The translations under genes and the position numbers were made by a program. The notes below the pieces were generated by a model. The model did not search any database. It was given only the letters and a program-made list of their open reading frames with translations, and was not told the DNA's origin. A stretch of DNA of 64,000 bases from Chryseobacterium echinoideorum. GTDB lineage: Bacteria; Bacteroidota; Bacteroidia; Flavobacteriales; Weeksellaceae. Position 1 is the first letter of the stretch. Each line of letters starts with the position of its first letter. Where the stretch lies: assembly GCF_007474535.1 (NCBI RefSeq), contig NZ_VKNW01000007.1:1-64000 (forward strand), written 5' to 3'. Positions 26,447 through 35,901 of this stretch are shown here, piece by piece.

Positions 26447-28225
26447 ATGAGCAATATAGTAAAAGGCGGTGAATTCCTGATCAAAGAAATTCCTGCAAAC
26501 GAAATTTTCAGTCTTGAAGAACTGAGTGAAGAGCAAAAAATGCTTCGTGATTCAGCAAAAGAATTTATTGATAGAGAGGTTGTTCCGCATCATGATCGTT
26601 TTGAGAAAAAAGATTATGCATTGACGGAAGAAACAATGCGTAAATTAGGCGAAATGGGACTTCTTGGAATTACTGTTCCTGAAGAGTATGGCGGTCTTGG
26701 AATGGGATTCGTAAGTACCATGTTGGCTTGCGATTATGTTTCAGGTGGAAACGGATCATTAGCAACAGCTTACGGTGCGCATACCGGAATTGGAACTTTA
26801 CCTACTCTTCTTTATGGAAGTGAAGAATTGAAAAAGAAATATCTTCCGGATTTAGCTACAGGAACAAAATTCGGAGCGTATTGTTTGACTGAACCCGATG
26901 CCGGATCAGACGCCAACTCGGGAAAAACAAGAGCAAAATTGTCAGAAGATGGAAAACATTACATCATCAACGGACAAAAAATGTGGATTTCGAATGCTGG
27001 TTTTGCAGACACTTTCACTTTGTTTGCTAAAATTGATGATGATAAAAATATCACTGGTTTTGTGATTAACCGTTCTGAATTGGAAAATCCTGAAAGCTTG
27101 ACTTTTGGTGAGGAAGAGCATAAATTAGGTATTCGCTCATCGTCCACACGTCAGGTTTTCTTTAATGATATGAAAGTTCCTGTTGAGAATATGTTGGGCG
27201 AAAGAAATAATGGTTTCAAAATCGCTTTGAACGCATTGAATGTTGGAAGAATTAAATTAGCTGCGGCAAATCTTGACGGACAAAGAAGAATTTTAAATCA
27301 CTCTATTCAATATTCAAACGAAAGAAAACAATTTGGTGTTTCAATTTCTACTTTCGGAGCCATCAGAAAGAAGATTGCTGAAATGTCAACAGGAGTTTTT
27401 GTAAGTGAAGCTGGTTCATATCGTTTAGCGAAAAATGTTGAAGATAAAATTGCAGAATTGGTTGCAGGGGGAATGGATCATCAACAAGCTGAATTAAAAG
27501 GTGTTGAAGAATTTGCAGTAGAAGCTTCTATTCTAAAAGTTTTTGTTTCAGATCTTACCCAAAATACAGCCGATGAAGGAATCCAAATCTATGGTGGAAT
27601 GGGCTTCTCAGAAGACACTCCGATGGAATCTGCATGGAGAGATGCAAGAATCGGAAGAATTTATGAAGGAACTAATGAAATTAACAGACTTTTAGCCGTT
27701 GGAATGTTAATCAAGAGAGCAATGAAAGGAGAATTAGATTTACTTTCTCCTGCAATGGCGATCAGCAAAGAATTGATGGGAATCCCGTCATTTGAAGTTC
27801 CTGATTATTCTGAATTTATGAGCGAAGAAAAAGCAATTATTGCCAATCTTAAGAAGGTTTTCTTAATGGTTTCCGGTGCTGCTCTTCAAAAATACATGAT
27901 GGATATTGAGAAACAGCAACATTTATTATTAAACGCATCTGAAATTCTTAACCAAATCTACATGGCAGAATCTACAGTTTTAAGAGCCGAAAAACATTTC
28001 TCAGCAGATTCTGTAGAAGCTGCAATGGCTCAATTGAATCTTTATAAAGCGGTGGAAAAAATTATCGTTGCCGCAAAAGAGGGAATCGTTTCCTTTGCAG
28101 AAGGTGACGAACAGAGAATGATGCTTTCAGGATTAAGAAGATTTACAAAATACACCAACAATCCTAATGTTGTTGCTCTAACTGAAAAGGTTGCAGCTCA
28201 TTATATTGCAAAAGGACATTACTAA
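26447..28225 (+). CDS. fadE: Acyl-CoA dehydrogenase, FadE type
   Basis: An FAD flavoenzyme of 592 residues catalysing the first step of beta-oxidation, acyl-CoA to trans-2-enoyl-CoA. The N-terminal helical part has EEQKMLRDSAKEFIDREVVP. The FAD/substrate region has YCLTEPDAGSDANS and INGQKMWISNAGFADTF. The C-terminal region has QIYGGMGFSEDTPMESAWRDAR and IYEGTNEINRL. The extended C-terminal domain (about 430-592) gives the length of Bacillus FadE (close to 594 residues), matching the fadNAE gene order seen here. It is the last gene of the row, ended by an 18-bp terminator stem. Confidence 0.95.
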   Translation: MSNIVKGGEFLIKEIPANEIFSLEELSEEQKMLRDSAKEFIDREVVPHHDRFEKKDYALTEETMRKLGEMGLLGITVPEEYGGLGMGFVSTMLACDYVSGGNGSLATAYGAHTGIGTLPTLLYGSEELKKKYLPDLATGTKFGAYCLTEPDAGSDANSGKTRAKLSEDGKHYIINGQKMWISNAGFADTFTLFAKIDDDKNITGFVINRSELENPESLTFGEEEHKLGIRSSSTRQVFFNDMKVPVENMLGERNNGFKIALNALNVGRIKLAAANLDGQRRILNHSIQYSNERKQFGVSISTFGAIRKKIAEMSTGVFVSEAGSYRLAKNVEDKIAELVAGGMDHQQAELKGVEEFAVEASILKVFVSDLTQNTADEGIQIYGGMGFSEDTPMESAWRDARIGRIYEGTNEINRLLAVGMLIKRAMKGELDLLSPAMAISKELMGIPSFEVPDYSEFMSEEKAIIANLKKVFLMVSGAALQKYMMDIEKQQHLLLNASEILNQIYMAESTVLRAEKHFSADSVEAAMAQLNLYKAVEKIIVAAKEGIVSFAEGDEQRMMLSGLRRFTKYTNNPNVVALTEKVAAHYIAKGHY

Positions 28226-28240
28226 ACCAGTAAATCTTAT

Positions 28241-28279
28241 AAACAAAAAACGCTTCAATATTTGAAGCGTTTTTTGTTT
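28241..28279. terminator. Terminator of the fad operon
   Basis: Perfect 18-bp stem (28241-28258 with 28262-28279) around a 3-base loop; core cgcttcaa / ttgaagcg with A/T tracts on both sides, so it can serve the convergent DUF805 gene too. Confidence 0.92.
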
Positions 28280-28298
28280 TTTATTTGTTGTTGTAAGA

Positions 28299-28703
28299 TT
28301 AATAGTCTTTTGTGCCTATTTCATTGATTTCGCTGAAATTTTCTTTAGGATTTAAACCATATTGATTTGTACCCGAATCTCCTTCTGTAAAATACAAAAT
28401 CAATAACCAGATGGCTCCAATTATTGGAATAAATGCAATGAGCAGAAACCATCCACTTTTCCCCACGTCATGTAATCTTCTCACGGAAACGGCTAATCCC
28501 GGGATGAAAACAGCCAAAGCATAAACCATATAAATAAATCCGTATGGACTTTCAGACGAAAATTTTAATCCTAAAATATTGTCCAAAATTACAGCTGCAA
28601 TTGTAAAAAGCATATTGAATAAAATATACATCCAATATTCAGTCCTTCTAGCTCTTCCGTTAAAATCTGTGTACTGTTTAAGTACCTTTAAATACCATTT
28701 CAT
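28299..28703 (-). CDS. DUF805 family membrane protein
   Basis: A 134-residue inner-membrane protein. The DUF805 start is seen in MKWYLKVLKQYTDFNGRARRTEYW, and four hydrophobic segments follow. The conserved VSVRRLHDVGKSGWF lies between segments, and the tail after YFTEGDSGTNQYGLNP is cytoplasmic. ATG 28703 was chosen because the family starts here; a TTG at 28730 would add nine unconserved residues. Function unknown across the family. It is convergent with fadE. Confidence 0.9.
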   Translation of the reverse strand: MKWYLKVLKQYTDFNGRARRTEYWMYILFNMLFTIAAVILDNILGLKFSSESPYGFIYMVYALAVFIPGLAVSVRRLHDVGKSGWFLLIAFIPIIGAIWLLILYFTEGDSGTNQYGLNPKENFSEINEIGTKDY

Positions 28704-28897
28704 AGTTATATTTTTTATAGTTAAATCCAAAAGTATAATTTTTTTTTAAACAAAAAATTATTTCTTTTAATTTTCATAGTATTTTATATAAAAAAATTCT
28801 AATATAAACGTGTTTCAAATTATTGAAGCGGGTTTTAAGTTAAAAGTTGATCTGTTTATTAAGTATTATTTTATTATCATAATACTTAGATGATTAT

Positions 28898-29566
28898 TCA
28901 TTTATTAGTATTATTAGAAAATTTGCTGATGATAATTCCCACCAAAACAACGGAATAAAACTGTCCGATAATTCCAATCAGTGAAGTGATGAGTTTAGTT
29001 TGGTAAGAATTAGGAGTAATATCACCATAACCAATCGTAGTTAGAGTAACAGAACAAAAGTATACCAGATCAATAAACGTATGCGCCGGACTGGAATAGT
29101 TTAATCCTTTAAAAGATTGAAGATCTGAATATGCATAAATCTGAAACATAAAAACAGATACTTCTAAAAGCAATAATAATCCGCAGGCTGAAGCAGAAAT
29201 AATATCTGTATTAATATAGCCGGGTTTTATTAAAAACTTGAAAACCTCCAAAAAAATAAAAAAATAAAATACAATATAACTGATATTTAGAAAAAACATA
29301 AACTCCGGAACTCCTTTAAAAAAAGACAGCAAAATAGGGAGTATAATGACCAAAACGGACAAAACATTCTTCGTTATATTTTTAAATTTTCCTTTTTCAA
29401 TAAAAACACCAATACTTGCTAAACCCAAAATAACCATATTAATTGGCCATAAAACCTCAGTATAAAATGTCATATCATTGACAATGATGCCAATAAAAAG
29501 ATGTTGAATAAGTGCTGCTAAAAGCAGTTCGTATTTTCTATTACTTAAAAAATTTTTGATCTTCAT
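28898..29566 (-). CDS. Potassium-channel-like membrane protein
   Basis: A 222-residue protein with about six hydrophobic segments. The last two enclose a pore loop with a potassium selectivity filter, TTIGYGD (176-182), within SVTLTTIGYGDITPNS. The first four helices are not an obvious voltage sensor, since no regular Arg series is seen. No cytoplasmic ligand-binding (RCK) domain follows the pore, because the protein ends shortly after the last helix. It is therefore a minimal ion-channel subunit, probably a tetramer. It stands alone downstream of the guaA terminator. Confidence 0.9.
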   Translation of the reverse strand: MKIKNFLSNRKYELLLAALIQHLFIGIIVNDMTFYTEVLWPINMVILGLASIGVFIEKGKFKNITKNVLSVLVIILPILLSFFKGVPEFMFFLNISYIVFYFFIFLEVFKFLIKPGYINTDIISASACGLLLLLEVSVFMFQIYAYSDLQSFKGLNYSSPAHTFIDLVYFCSVTLTTIGYGDITPNSYQTKLITSLIGIIGQFYSVVLVGIIISKFSNNTNK

Positions 29567-29629
29567 TGTATAGTGTCTTTTTAAAAATTAACAGTGTAAG
29601 CTTAATCAACAAAAATACTAAAACAAAAA

Positions 29630-29652
29630 ATCCTGTCTACTAAAGACAGGAT
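29630..29652 (-). terminator. Terminator of guaA
   Basis: Arms atcctgtct (29630-29638) and agacaggat (29644-29652), 5-base loop, and a T-rich tract on the minus strand. Confidence 0.9.
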
Positions 29653-29673
29653 GATTATTTTACTCTTAACAAA

Positions 29674-31203
29674 TTACTCCCACTCAATGGTTGCAGGAGG
29701 TTTGCTTGAAATATCGTACGCTACTCTGTTGATTCCTCTTACTTCATTAATAATTCTGCTTGAAACAGTATCCAAAAATTCATAAGGAAGTCTGCTCCAT
29801 GTTGCTGTCATAAAGTCGATCGTGTTTGCAGAACGAACTACTGCTGTGTACTCATACGTTCTCTCATCACCCATTACTCCTACAGATTTTACAGGAAGTA
29901 GAACAACGAAAGCCTGAGAAACTTTTTCGTATAAATCATTTTTATATAATTCTTCAATGAAAATATCATCAGCCTCCTGCAAAATTCTTACTTTTTCTGC
30001 ATCAACAGCTCCCAATACTCTGATTCCTAAACCAGGACCAGGAAAAGGATGTCTGTGCACCAAATGATGAGGAATTCCCAATTCTTCCCCTACTTTTCTT
30101 ACTTCATCTTTGAAGAGTTCTCTTAAAGGTTCAAGCAGTTCAAACTCCATTTCTTCCGGAAGTCCGCCAACATTGTGGTGAGATTTGATTACTGCAGAAG
30201 GTCCGTTTACTGACTGGCTCTCGATAACATCAGGATAAATTGTTCCCTGCGCTAAAAATTTGGCGCCTTCAATTTTATGAGATTCTTCATCAAAAACATG
30301 AACAAATTCATTTCCAATGATTTTTCTTTTGGCTTCAGGATCATCTACTCCGGCTAGTTTTGAGAGGAATCTTTCTTTAGCATCTACCAACTTGATATTC
30401 ATATGAAAATGCTCGCCATAATTATCCATTACTTTTTTGTCTTCATCTTTCCTCAGCAAACCAGTATCAACAAAAATACAAGTCAGCTGATCTCCGATTG
30501 CCTTGTGAATCAAAACCGCAGCAACAGAAGAATCTACTCCACCGGATAACCCTAAAATTACTTTTTGATCTCCTACTCTTTCACGTATTTCTTCGACGGT
30601 TTTTTCGATATAATTGGTCAGTTTCCAGTTTTTTTCTGCATTACAGATTCCGAAAACGAAATTTTCAAGCATTTTTCCGCCTTCTTCTGTGTGAGAAACT
30701 TCAGGATGAAACTGTACACAATAGATTTTCTTTTCTTCGTTTGCAATAGATGCGATTACTCCGGATTGTGCATTCAGTTCAAAACCTGGAGGCAGCATTC
30801 CGACTTCGTCAAAATGACTCATCCAAACCACAGAATTGTTGGTAACTCCTCTTAACAGAGAAGATTCTTTTACAATTTCAAGGTGAGCTTTTCCGTATTC
30901 TCCTTTCACACCTTTATGAACTTTTCCGCCTAAAAGATGTGCAGTGAGTTGCATTCCGTAGCAAATTCCCAATACAGGGATTCCCTGCTCGTATAATTCT
31001 TTTTCAACGAGATGAGCATTTTCTGCATTCACAGAACTTGGTCCCCCGGAAAGAATAATTCCTTTTGGTTGTTTTTCTAAAAGTATTTCTAATGGTGTAT
31101 TGAAAGGCAATATTTCAGAATAAACACCCATCTCACGGATTCTTCTTCCGATGAGCTGATTGTATTGTGATCCGAAATCGAGTATGATAATACCGTTGTT
31201 CAT
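29674..31203 (-). CDS. guaA: GMP synthase (glutamine-hydrolysing)
   Basis: Converts XMP, glutamine and ATP to GMP. 509 residues, normal length. Class I glutamine amidotransferase domain at about 1-190, with nucleophile Cys81 in GICYGMQL and His166/Glu168 in QFHPE. The ATP pyrophosphatase domain has the PP-loop SGGVDSS at 220-226. The C-terminal dimerisation domain carries HRHPFPGPGLGIR and ends in the conserved PPATIEWE. It is the last gene of the purine cluster. A 153-base gap with inverted repeats separates it from purD upstream, so it may have its own promoter. Confidence 0.98.
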   Translation of the reverse strand: MNNGIIILDFGSQYNQLIGRRIREMGVYSEILPFNTPLEILLEKQPKGIILSGGPSSVNAENAHLVEKELYEQGIPVLGICYGMQLTAHLLGGKVHKGVKGEYGKAHLEIVKESSLLRGVTNNSVVWMSHFDEVGMLPPGFELNAQSGVIASIANEEKKIYCVQFHPEVSHTEEGGKMLENFVFGICNAEKNWKLTNYIEKTVEEIRERVGDQKVILGLSGGVDSSVAAVLIHKAIGDQLTCIFVDTGLLRKDEDKKVMDNYGEHFHMNIKLVDAKERFLSKLAGVDDPEAKRKIIGNEFVHVFDEESHKIEGAKFLAQGTIYPDVIESQSVNGPSAVIKSHHNVGGLPEEMEFELLEPLRELFKDEVRKVGEELGIPHHLVHRHPFPGPGLGIRVLGAVDAEKVRILQEADDIFIEELYKNDLYEKVSQAFVVLLPVKSVGVMGDERTYEYTAVVRSANTIDFMTATWSRLPYEFLDTVSSRIINEVRGINRVAYDISSKPPATIEWE

Positions 31204-31220
31204 TTTAAAATTTTATTAAT

Positions 31221-31290
31221 GCTTTAAGCTATAGGCTGTAAGCAGTAGGCTATTTGTGAGTTCTAAAGCTTATCGCCTATAGCTTAAAGC
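31221..31290. repeat. Inverted repeat between purD and guaA
   Basis: gctttaagctataggc (31221-31236) is the exact reverse complement of 31275-31290. Pairing continues inward for seven more bases with two mismatches. Nearby taagcagta and ttactgct words are also mutually inverted. It can form a long stem-loop in the 153-base gap. Confidence 0.75.
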
Positions 31291-31313
31291 TTACTGCTAT
31301 TAAATTCTTTACA

Positions 31314-31345
31314 AAAAAAGACCTGGATTTCTCCAAATCTTTTTT
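31314..31345 (-). terminator. Probable terminator of purD
   Basis: A-rich arm, aaga, a 2x2 internal mismatch, then tgga/tcca around a 4-base loop, followed on the minus strand by seven T. Confidence 0.7.
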
Positions 31346-31356
31346 CGTGATTTATT

Positions 31357-32595
31357 TTAAAACTTTCCGATGTCTTCTCTGTAAAAACTGTAATCGAAAT
31401 GTACAGGAAGTGCATCTTCATATACTTTTTTACGTGCATCTTCATAGGTTGCTCCTGTTGCCACCAAGTTTAACACTCTACCACCGTTAGAAATAACCTT
31501 ATCTCCTTTTCTGGTAGCTCCTGCATATAATAGCTGGCTGTGTTTTACTTTGTCTTCACCTTTGATCTCAAAGCCAAGTTCCATATTTCTTGGATAACCT
31601 CCCGAACACATAACTAAGCAGACTGCCTTTTCATCTTTAAATTTCAGCTCAATGTCTTTACCTTCCATACAGTCCTGAATTACATCAAGCAGATTATTCT
31701 CCATTAATGCCATCAAAACCTGAGTTTCAGGATCTCCAAATCTCATGTTATATTCAAGAAGATAGGTTCCGTTTTTGGTGATCATCAATCCGAAGAAGAT
31801 AATTCCTTTGAAACTGAAGCCTTCTGCTTTAAGACCTTTTAAGGTAGGCTCAAGAATATTTTTTTCAAAATCTGCAAAATGTTCCTGTGTAAACTCGGGA
31901 CTTGGAGCTACTGCACCCATTCCTCCTGTATTGGAACCTGTATCTCCGTTACCTACTTTTTTGTAATCTTTAGCGGCAACGCAAGGGAAAAGTTTGTCTC
32001 CATTTGAGAATGCAATAATTGATGCTTCAAAACCTTCCAGATATTCTTCAATAACCAAACGAATTCCTGCATCACCATAGATTCTTCTGATCATAAAATC
32101 GTGAATTGTAGCTTCTGCTTCTTCAATCGTTTCGCAGATTACCACCCCTTTTCCACCAGCAAGACCACTGGCTTTTACCACTAAAGGATAATTTTGTGTC
32201 TGTACATATTCTTTAGCTTCAGGATAAGAATCAAAAACCACAGCTTTAGCTGTTTTGATATCATAGGTTTGCATAAACTTCTTAGAAAAAGCTTTGCTTC
32301 CTTCAAGACTCGCCACTTTTTGGTTGGGTCCGAAAACTTTAAGACCATGCTTTTTAAACTCGTCTTTCAAACCTGCAACAAGCGGAGCTTCCGGTCCTAC
32401 AATCGTTAAATCTACTTTTTCCTTTATTGCAAAATCTCTTAATTCTTTGATATCGGATAAATGTACATTCTTACCAATTGCATCAGTAGTTGCGTTTCCG
32501 TTTGCAAAAAACATCTTTGTAATTCTGGAATCCTTCTGAAGTTTTGCTGCTAAAGCAGATTCTCTTCCGCCTTCACCTATGATTAATATTCTCAT
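31357..32595 (-). CDS. purD: Phosphoribosylamine-glycine ligase
   Basis: An ATP-grasp enzyme of 412 residues making GAR from phosphoribosylamine and glycine, step 2 of purine synthesis. The N-terminus is MRILIIGEGGRESALAAKL (normally VLVIGxGGREHALAW; here Ser replaces the usual His). Further motifs are LTIVGPEAPLVAGL, FGPNQKVASLEGSKAFSK, VVKASGLAGGKGV, and NTGGMGAVAPSPE, with LLEYNMRFGDPETQ near the C-terminal metal site. It begins 29 bases after a TATATTTG promoter box, so it can be transcribed apart from purH. Confidence 0.97.
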   Translation of the reverse strand: MRILIIGEGGRESALAAKLQKDSRITKMFFANGNATTDAIGKNVHLSDIKELRDFAIKEKVDLTIVGPEAPLVAGLKDEFKKHGLKVFGPNQKVASLEGSKAFSKKFMQTYDIKTAKAVVFDSYPEAKEYVQTQNYPLVVKASGLAGGKGVVICETIEEAEATIHDFMIRRIYGDAGIRLVIEEYLEGFEASIIAFSNGDKLFPCVAAKDYKKVGNGDTGSNTGGMGAVAPSPEFTQEHFADFEKNILEPTLKGLKAEGFSFKGIIFFGLMITKNGTYLLEYNMRFGDPETQVLMALMENNLLDVIQDCMEGKDIELKFKDEKAVCLVMCSGGYPRNMELGFEIKGEDKVKHSQLLYAGATRKGDKVISNGGRVLNLVATGATYEDARKKVYEDALPVHFDYSFYREDIGKF

Positions 32596-32623
32596 ATTTT
32601 ATATAATTAACTAGTCTATTTTA

Positions 32624-32631
32624 CAAATATA
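32624..32631 (-). promoter_or_regulatory. -7 promoter box for purD
   Basis: Minus-strand TATATTTG, an exact TAnnTTTG, 28 bases before the purD ATG, with a TTG 21 bases further upstream. Confidence 0.55.
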
Positions 32632-32838
32632 TAATTTTGGATGCTATAAATACAATCTCAAAATATAATTTCAGGATGTATGCATTTTATATTAATAAAA
32701 ATTTTAATGAAAAATTAGCAAATATTTTTGATTAACTAACTGTTTTTTAGTTTGTAAAAGCGTTAGCATTCAGCAAATACTGAAAACCAATCTATCCTAA
32801 ATTACAGATTTCCATCTATATTTTTAATTTAATTTTAA

Positions 32839-34356
32839 TTAATGTAAAAAATGTCTAATTCCTGTAAACATCATCGGGATTTTGTGTTCATTAGCAGCAT
32901 CAATGCTATCCTGATCTTTTACACTTCCTCCGGGCTGAATGATTGCTGTAATACCTTCCTGAGCGCAAAAATCTACCACATCACGGAAAGGGAAAAAGGC
33001 ATCAGAAGCTAAAACCAATTCTCCTGAAAACTTTTCCTTCGCTCTTTCAATTGCCTGCTGAGTAGCCCAAATTCTGTTTACCTGTCCTCCTCCGATTCCG
33101 AAAGCCTGAATTCCGTTGGAAACAACTATTGCATTAGATTTTACATATTTCACAACTCTCTGAGAAAATAACAATGCTTTTTTCTGCTCTTCTGTAGGTT
33201 GCGTTTCAGTTACAATCTTAATGTCATCCGAAAAAATACTGTCATTGTCCTGAACCAGAATTCCTCCATCTACTTTAACCCAAGTTTTTTTGTCGGAAAC
33301 AGGGTTTATTATTTTTATAATTCTTAAATTTTTCTTCTTTCTTAAAATTTCCAAAGCCTCTTCATCAAACTCAGGAGCCATAACGATTTCAAGAAAAGTT
33401 TTGTTTAATTCTTCTGCCGTTGCTGCATCAATTTTGTAGTTCATTGCAACAATTCCGCCAAAGATAGACACAGGATCACACTCGAAAGTTTTCTGATATG
33501 TTTCCAATGCTGAAGTTCCGATCGCCACTCCACACGGAGTAGAGTGTTTTACAGCACAGCAAGCCATTTCTTCTTTAAATTCAGTCACTACTTTCCAACA
33601 AAGATCCATATCGCGAAGATTGTTGAAAGACAATTCTTTACCTCCTAACTGCTCAAAATCTTTCATCGCACCATTTTCGAAAGTAGAAACGTAATAAGCC
33701 GCTGTCTGATGCGGGTTTTCACCATATCTAAGATCAGCAACTTTTTTGTAAGATGCATTCAGATATGTAGGATATTCTTCATCCAAAAGCATTTTGGAAA
33801 TTGCAGCATCATAAGCTGAAGTAAGATTGAAAACTTTACCTGCTAATTTTCTACGAGTCTCAATAAATGTATCTCCATTTTGTTCCATTTCGATTTTTAC
33901 AGTTGAATAATCTTCAACGTCAGTAATTACCGTTACAGAATCAAAGTTTTTGGCTGCTGAACGAAGCATTGAAGGACCACCAATGTCAATAAATTCTACC
34001 TTTTCGTGGAGAGAAATGTCTTTATTCACATTCTCGAAGAACGGATAAAGATTTACGATCACCATGTCAATCAGACCAATTCCGTGCTCCTGAACTGTTT
34101 TCATGTGTTCTTCGTTGGAACGAACCGCCAACAAACCACCGTGAACTTTCGGGTGGAGTGTTTTCACTCTTCCATCTAACATTTCAGGAAAATCGGTTAT
34201 TTCATCAATTTGAATCGGATTTAAACCAGCGTCTTTCAAATGTTTGAATGTCCCTCCTGTAGAAATCAATTCATAGTTTTGGGCTTCTAAAAACTTTGCG
34301 AATTCGGTCAATCCACTTTTGTCAGAAACACTGATTAAAACTCTCTTTTTGCTCAT
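32839..34356 (-). CDS. purH: Bifunctional AICAR formyltransferase / IMP cyclohydrolase
   Basis: Catalyses the last two steps to IMP. 505 residues, normal length. The IMP cyclohydrolase domain is N-terminal ([66 protein letters not shown]). The formyltransferase domain is C-terminal ([65 protein letters not shown]). The formyltransferase motif reads KHSTPCG where KHxNPCG is usual. The gene follows the TrpF-like gene by 93 bases on the same strand. Confidence 0.98.
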   Translation of the reverse strand: MSKKRVLISVSDKSGLTEFAKFLEAQNYELISTGGTFKHLKDAGLNPIQIDEITDFPEMLDGRVKTLHPKVHGGLLAVRSNEEHMKTVQEHGIGLIDMVIVNLYPFFENVNKDISLHEKVEFIDIGGPSMLRSAAKNFDSVTVITDVEDYSTVKIEMEQNGDTFIETRRKLAGKVFNLTSAYDAAISKMLLDEEYPTYLNASYKKVADLRYGENPHQTAAYYVSTFENGAMKDFEQLGGKELSFNNLRDMDLCWKVVTEFKEEMACCAVKHSTPCGVAIGTSALETYQKTFECDPVSIFGGIVAMNYKIDAATAEELNKTFLEIVMAPEFDEEALEILRKKKNLRIIKIINPVSDKKTWVKVDGGILVQDNDSIFSDDIKIVTETQPTEEQKKALLFSQRVVKYVKSNAIVVSNGIQAFGIGGGQVNRIWATQQAIERAKEKFSGELVLASDAFFPFRDVVDFCAQEGITAIIQPGGSVKDQDSIDAANEHKIPMMFTGIRHFLH

Positions 34357-34449
34357 TTTACTTTCGATTTTTTTACTTTTTACAGCTATTTCAAACTGTA
34401 GACCGGGTCTTTCACCTCCGATCTTTTATTTTTATTTAGATTTTTCTTC

Positions 34450-35103
34450 CTAAATTTTTTCAATTTCATTGAAAAAAGCATGTAATTTTTTTTCATCAAG
34501 TTTTCCATCTGTCCTTACACTACTGCATAAATCTAGCCCGAAAGGCTGTACTTTTTTTATAGCTTCTCTTATATTTTCTACTTTTAAGCCTCCTGCAAGA
34601 AATATGGGAACATCAACAGAATCTTTTATTTTTTTACTTAAATTCCAATCATGAATATTTCCTGTTCCGCCCAATATCTTAATTTTAAGATTGGGATTTC
34701 CGCTATCAAGCAATAAAGCATCTACGTATGGAGCCACTTCAATAGCTTCCTGAACAGATTTTTCATCAATCACATGAATCACTTGAACCAGTTTTATGCC
34801 TGGTAAATTTTGTCTCAAAAGATGATATTCGTTATTTTCCAGTGCATCCACCAACTGAATTACTGATGTCTGCACTTTTCTGTGATGGGTAATTACATCC
34901 TGAACGCTAGTTTCACTTGTTAGAAGAAATGTTGAAATAGGAGGCGGTGTATTTTTTTGAATATCTAAAATAAGTTCATCTTCTATAACTCCCGGTCCGC
35001 TTGGCATTTTCCCCACCAATCCCAGAGCTGAAGCTCCGTATTGGATAGCCAGCTTTGCTTCTTTTAAACTGCTTATACAACAGATTTTTACTCTTGGTTT
35101 CAT
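34450..35103 (-). CDS. Phosphoribosylanthranilate-isomerase-like TIM barrel in the purine cluster
   Basis: A 217-residue TIM barrel of the TrpF family. Family points seen are VKICCISS near the N-terminus (Cys8/Cys9 where TrpF has KICGIT), LLLDSG (the general-acid Asp), KILGGTGNIHDW, IFLAGGLKVENI and FGLDLCSS. It lacks the usual FxxxSxR segment that holds the carboxyphenyl/ribose part of the TrpF substrate; GLVGKMPSGPGVI stands in its place. No other trp gene is near. It lies 4 bases after purN and 93 before purH, so it is translated as part of the purine operon. Either a TrpF relative with another isomerase substrate or a displaced TrpF. Confidence 0.8.
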   Translation of the reverse strand: MKPRVKICCISSLKEAKLAIQYGASALGLVGKMPSGPGVIEDELILDIQKNTPPPISTFLLTSETSVQDVITHHRKVQTSVIQLVDALENNEYHLLRQNLPGIKLVQVIHVIDEKSVQEAIEVAPYVDALLLDSGNPNLKIKILGGTGNIHDWNLSKKIKDSVDVPIFLAGGLKVENIREAIKKVQPFGLDLCSSVRTDGKLDEKKLHAFFNEIEKI

Positions 35104-35107
35104 TATC

Positions 35108-35671
35108 TTAATTTCCTAAAACTTTGTTTATTGCTTTTGGAAAAATTTCATATTCTATTAAATGAACTTTCTCTGCTACGGTTTCGGGAGTATCATCTTT
35201 TGTAATTTCGAACGATTTTTGAAGAATGGCTTCTCCTTCATCAATTCCTGAAGTTACAAAATGTACGGTTGCTCCGCTTTCTTTTTCTTTTGCTTCAATC
35301 ACCGCATTATGAACGTGGTGCCCCCACATTCCTTTTCCTCCAAATTTTGGGAGCAAAGCAGGATGAATATTGATTATTTTTTCGCTCCATTTTTCACAAA
35401 ATTCAGGTTTTAGAATGGATAAAAATCCTGCCAATACGATTAAATCTGTATTTTCAGGGATGATTTTACTCAATTCGCTGCTGAAATTTTTTCCTCTCGG
35501 AATCAGAATATTTTCTATGTTATGATTTTTGGCTCTTTCCAGTCCGTAACATTCTCTATCGGCAACAACTAAAGATACTTTTGCATTCTGGATTTCTCCA
35601 TTATCAATAGTATCAATAATTCTCTGAAGATTGGTTCCTGACCCTGAAACGAGTATAACTAAGTTTTTCAT
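35108..35671 (-). CDS. purN: Phosphoribosylglycinamide formyltransferase
   Basis: Transfers a formyl group from 10-formyl-THF to GAR, step 3 of purine synthesis. 187 residues, normal for PurN. Motifs: LVILVSGSGTNLQRIID at the N-terminus (phosphate-binding), LAGFLSIL, NIHPALLPKFGGKGMWG (catalytic Asn and His), HNAVIEAKEKESGATVHFV and the Asp of SGIDEGEAI. It is followed by the TrpF-like gene after 4 bases. The 230-base region upstream, before purM, holds a palindrome and a copy of the dispersed repeat. Confidence 0.97.
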   Translation of the reverse strand: MKNLVILVSGSGTNLQRIIDTIDNGEIQNAKVSLVVADRECYGLERAKNHNIENILIPRGKNFSSELSKIIPENTDLIVLAGFLSILKPEFCEKWSEKIINIHPALLPKFGGKGMWGHHVHNAVIEAKEKESGATVHFVTSGIDEGEAILQKSFEITKDDTPETVAEKVHLIEYEIFPKAINKVLGN

Positions 35672-35682
35672 TTTATTTTGTG

Positions 35683-35715
35683 AGCCTTGTCAAGGTTTTA
35701 AACCTTAACAAGGCT
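35683..35715. repeat. Palindromic element upstream of purN
   Basis: agccttgtcaaggttt (35683-35698) pairs with 35700-35715, one mismatch, nearly no loop. Related words (gtcaaggtt / aaccttgac) form a second inverted repeat at 62397-62433. Confidence 0.7.
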
Positions 35716-35728
35716 TTGTCTGTTATTA

Positions 35729-35822
35729 ACTAGCCCCGATTGCAACGGCATCCTTTTTCTAAAATGGCTTTGTAAAAAAGCGATGGCGAAAAAGATATAG
35801 TGGAAAGCGGGATTAAGCTTCT
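35729..35822 (+). repeat. Structured intergenic repeat, copy 2 (partner at 4584-4665)
   Basis: Same block order as the copy near rpoD: actagccccgat, aacggcatcctttt, aaagatatagtgga, agcggga, and an agct-containing end. The central part is about 12 bases longer. It is in the same orientation on the plus strand, opposite to the purine genes around it. Confidence 0.75.
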
Positions 35823-35901
35823 AAAATTGAATTTAATGTAACAATGTATCAGTTAAACAATATTCCAAATTGGTAAACTGTTCCATTATTATATTGGTAC
35901 A

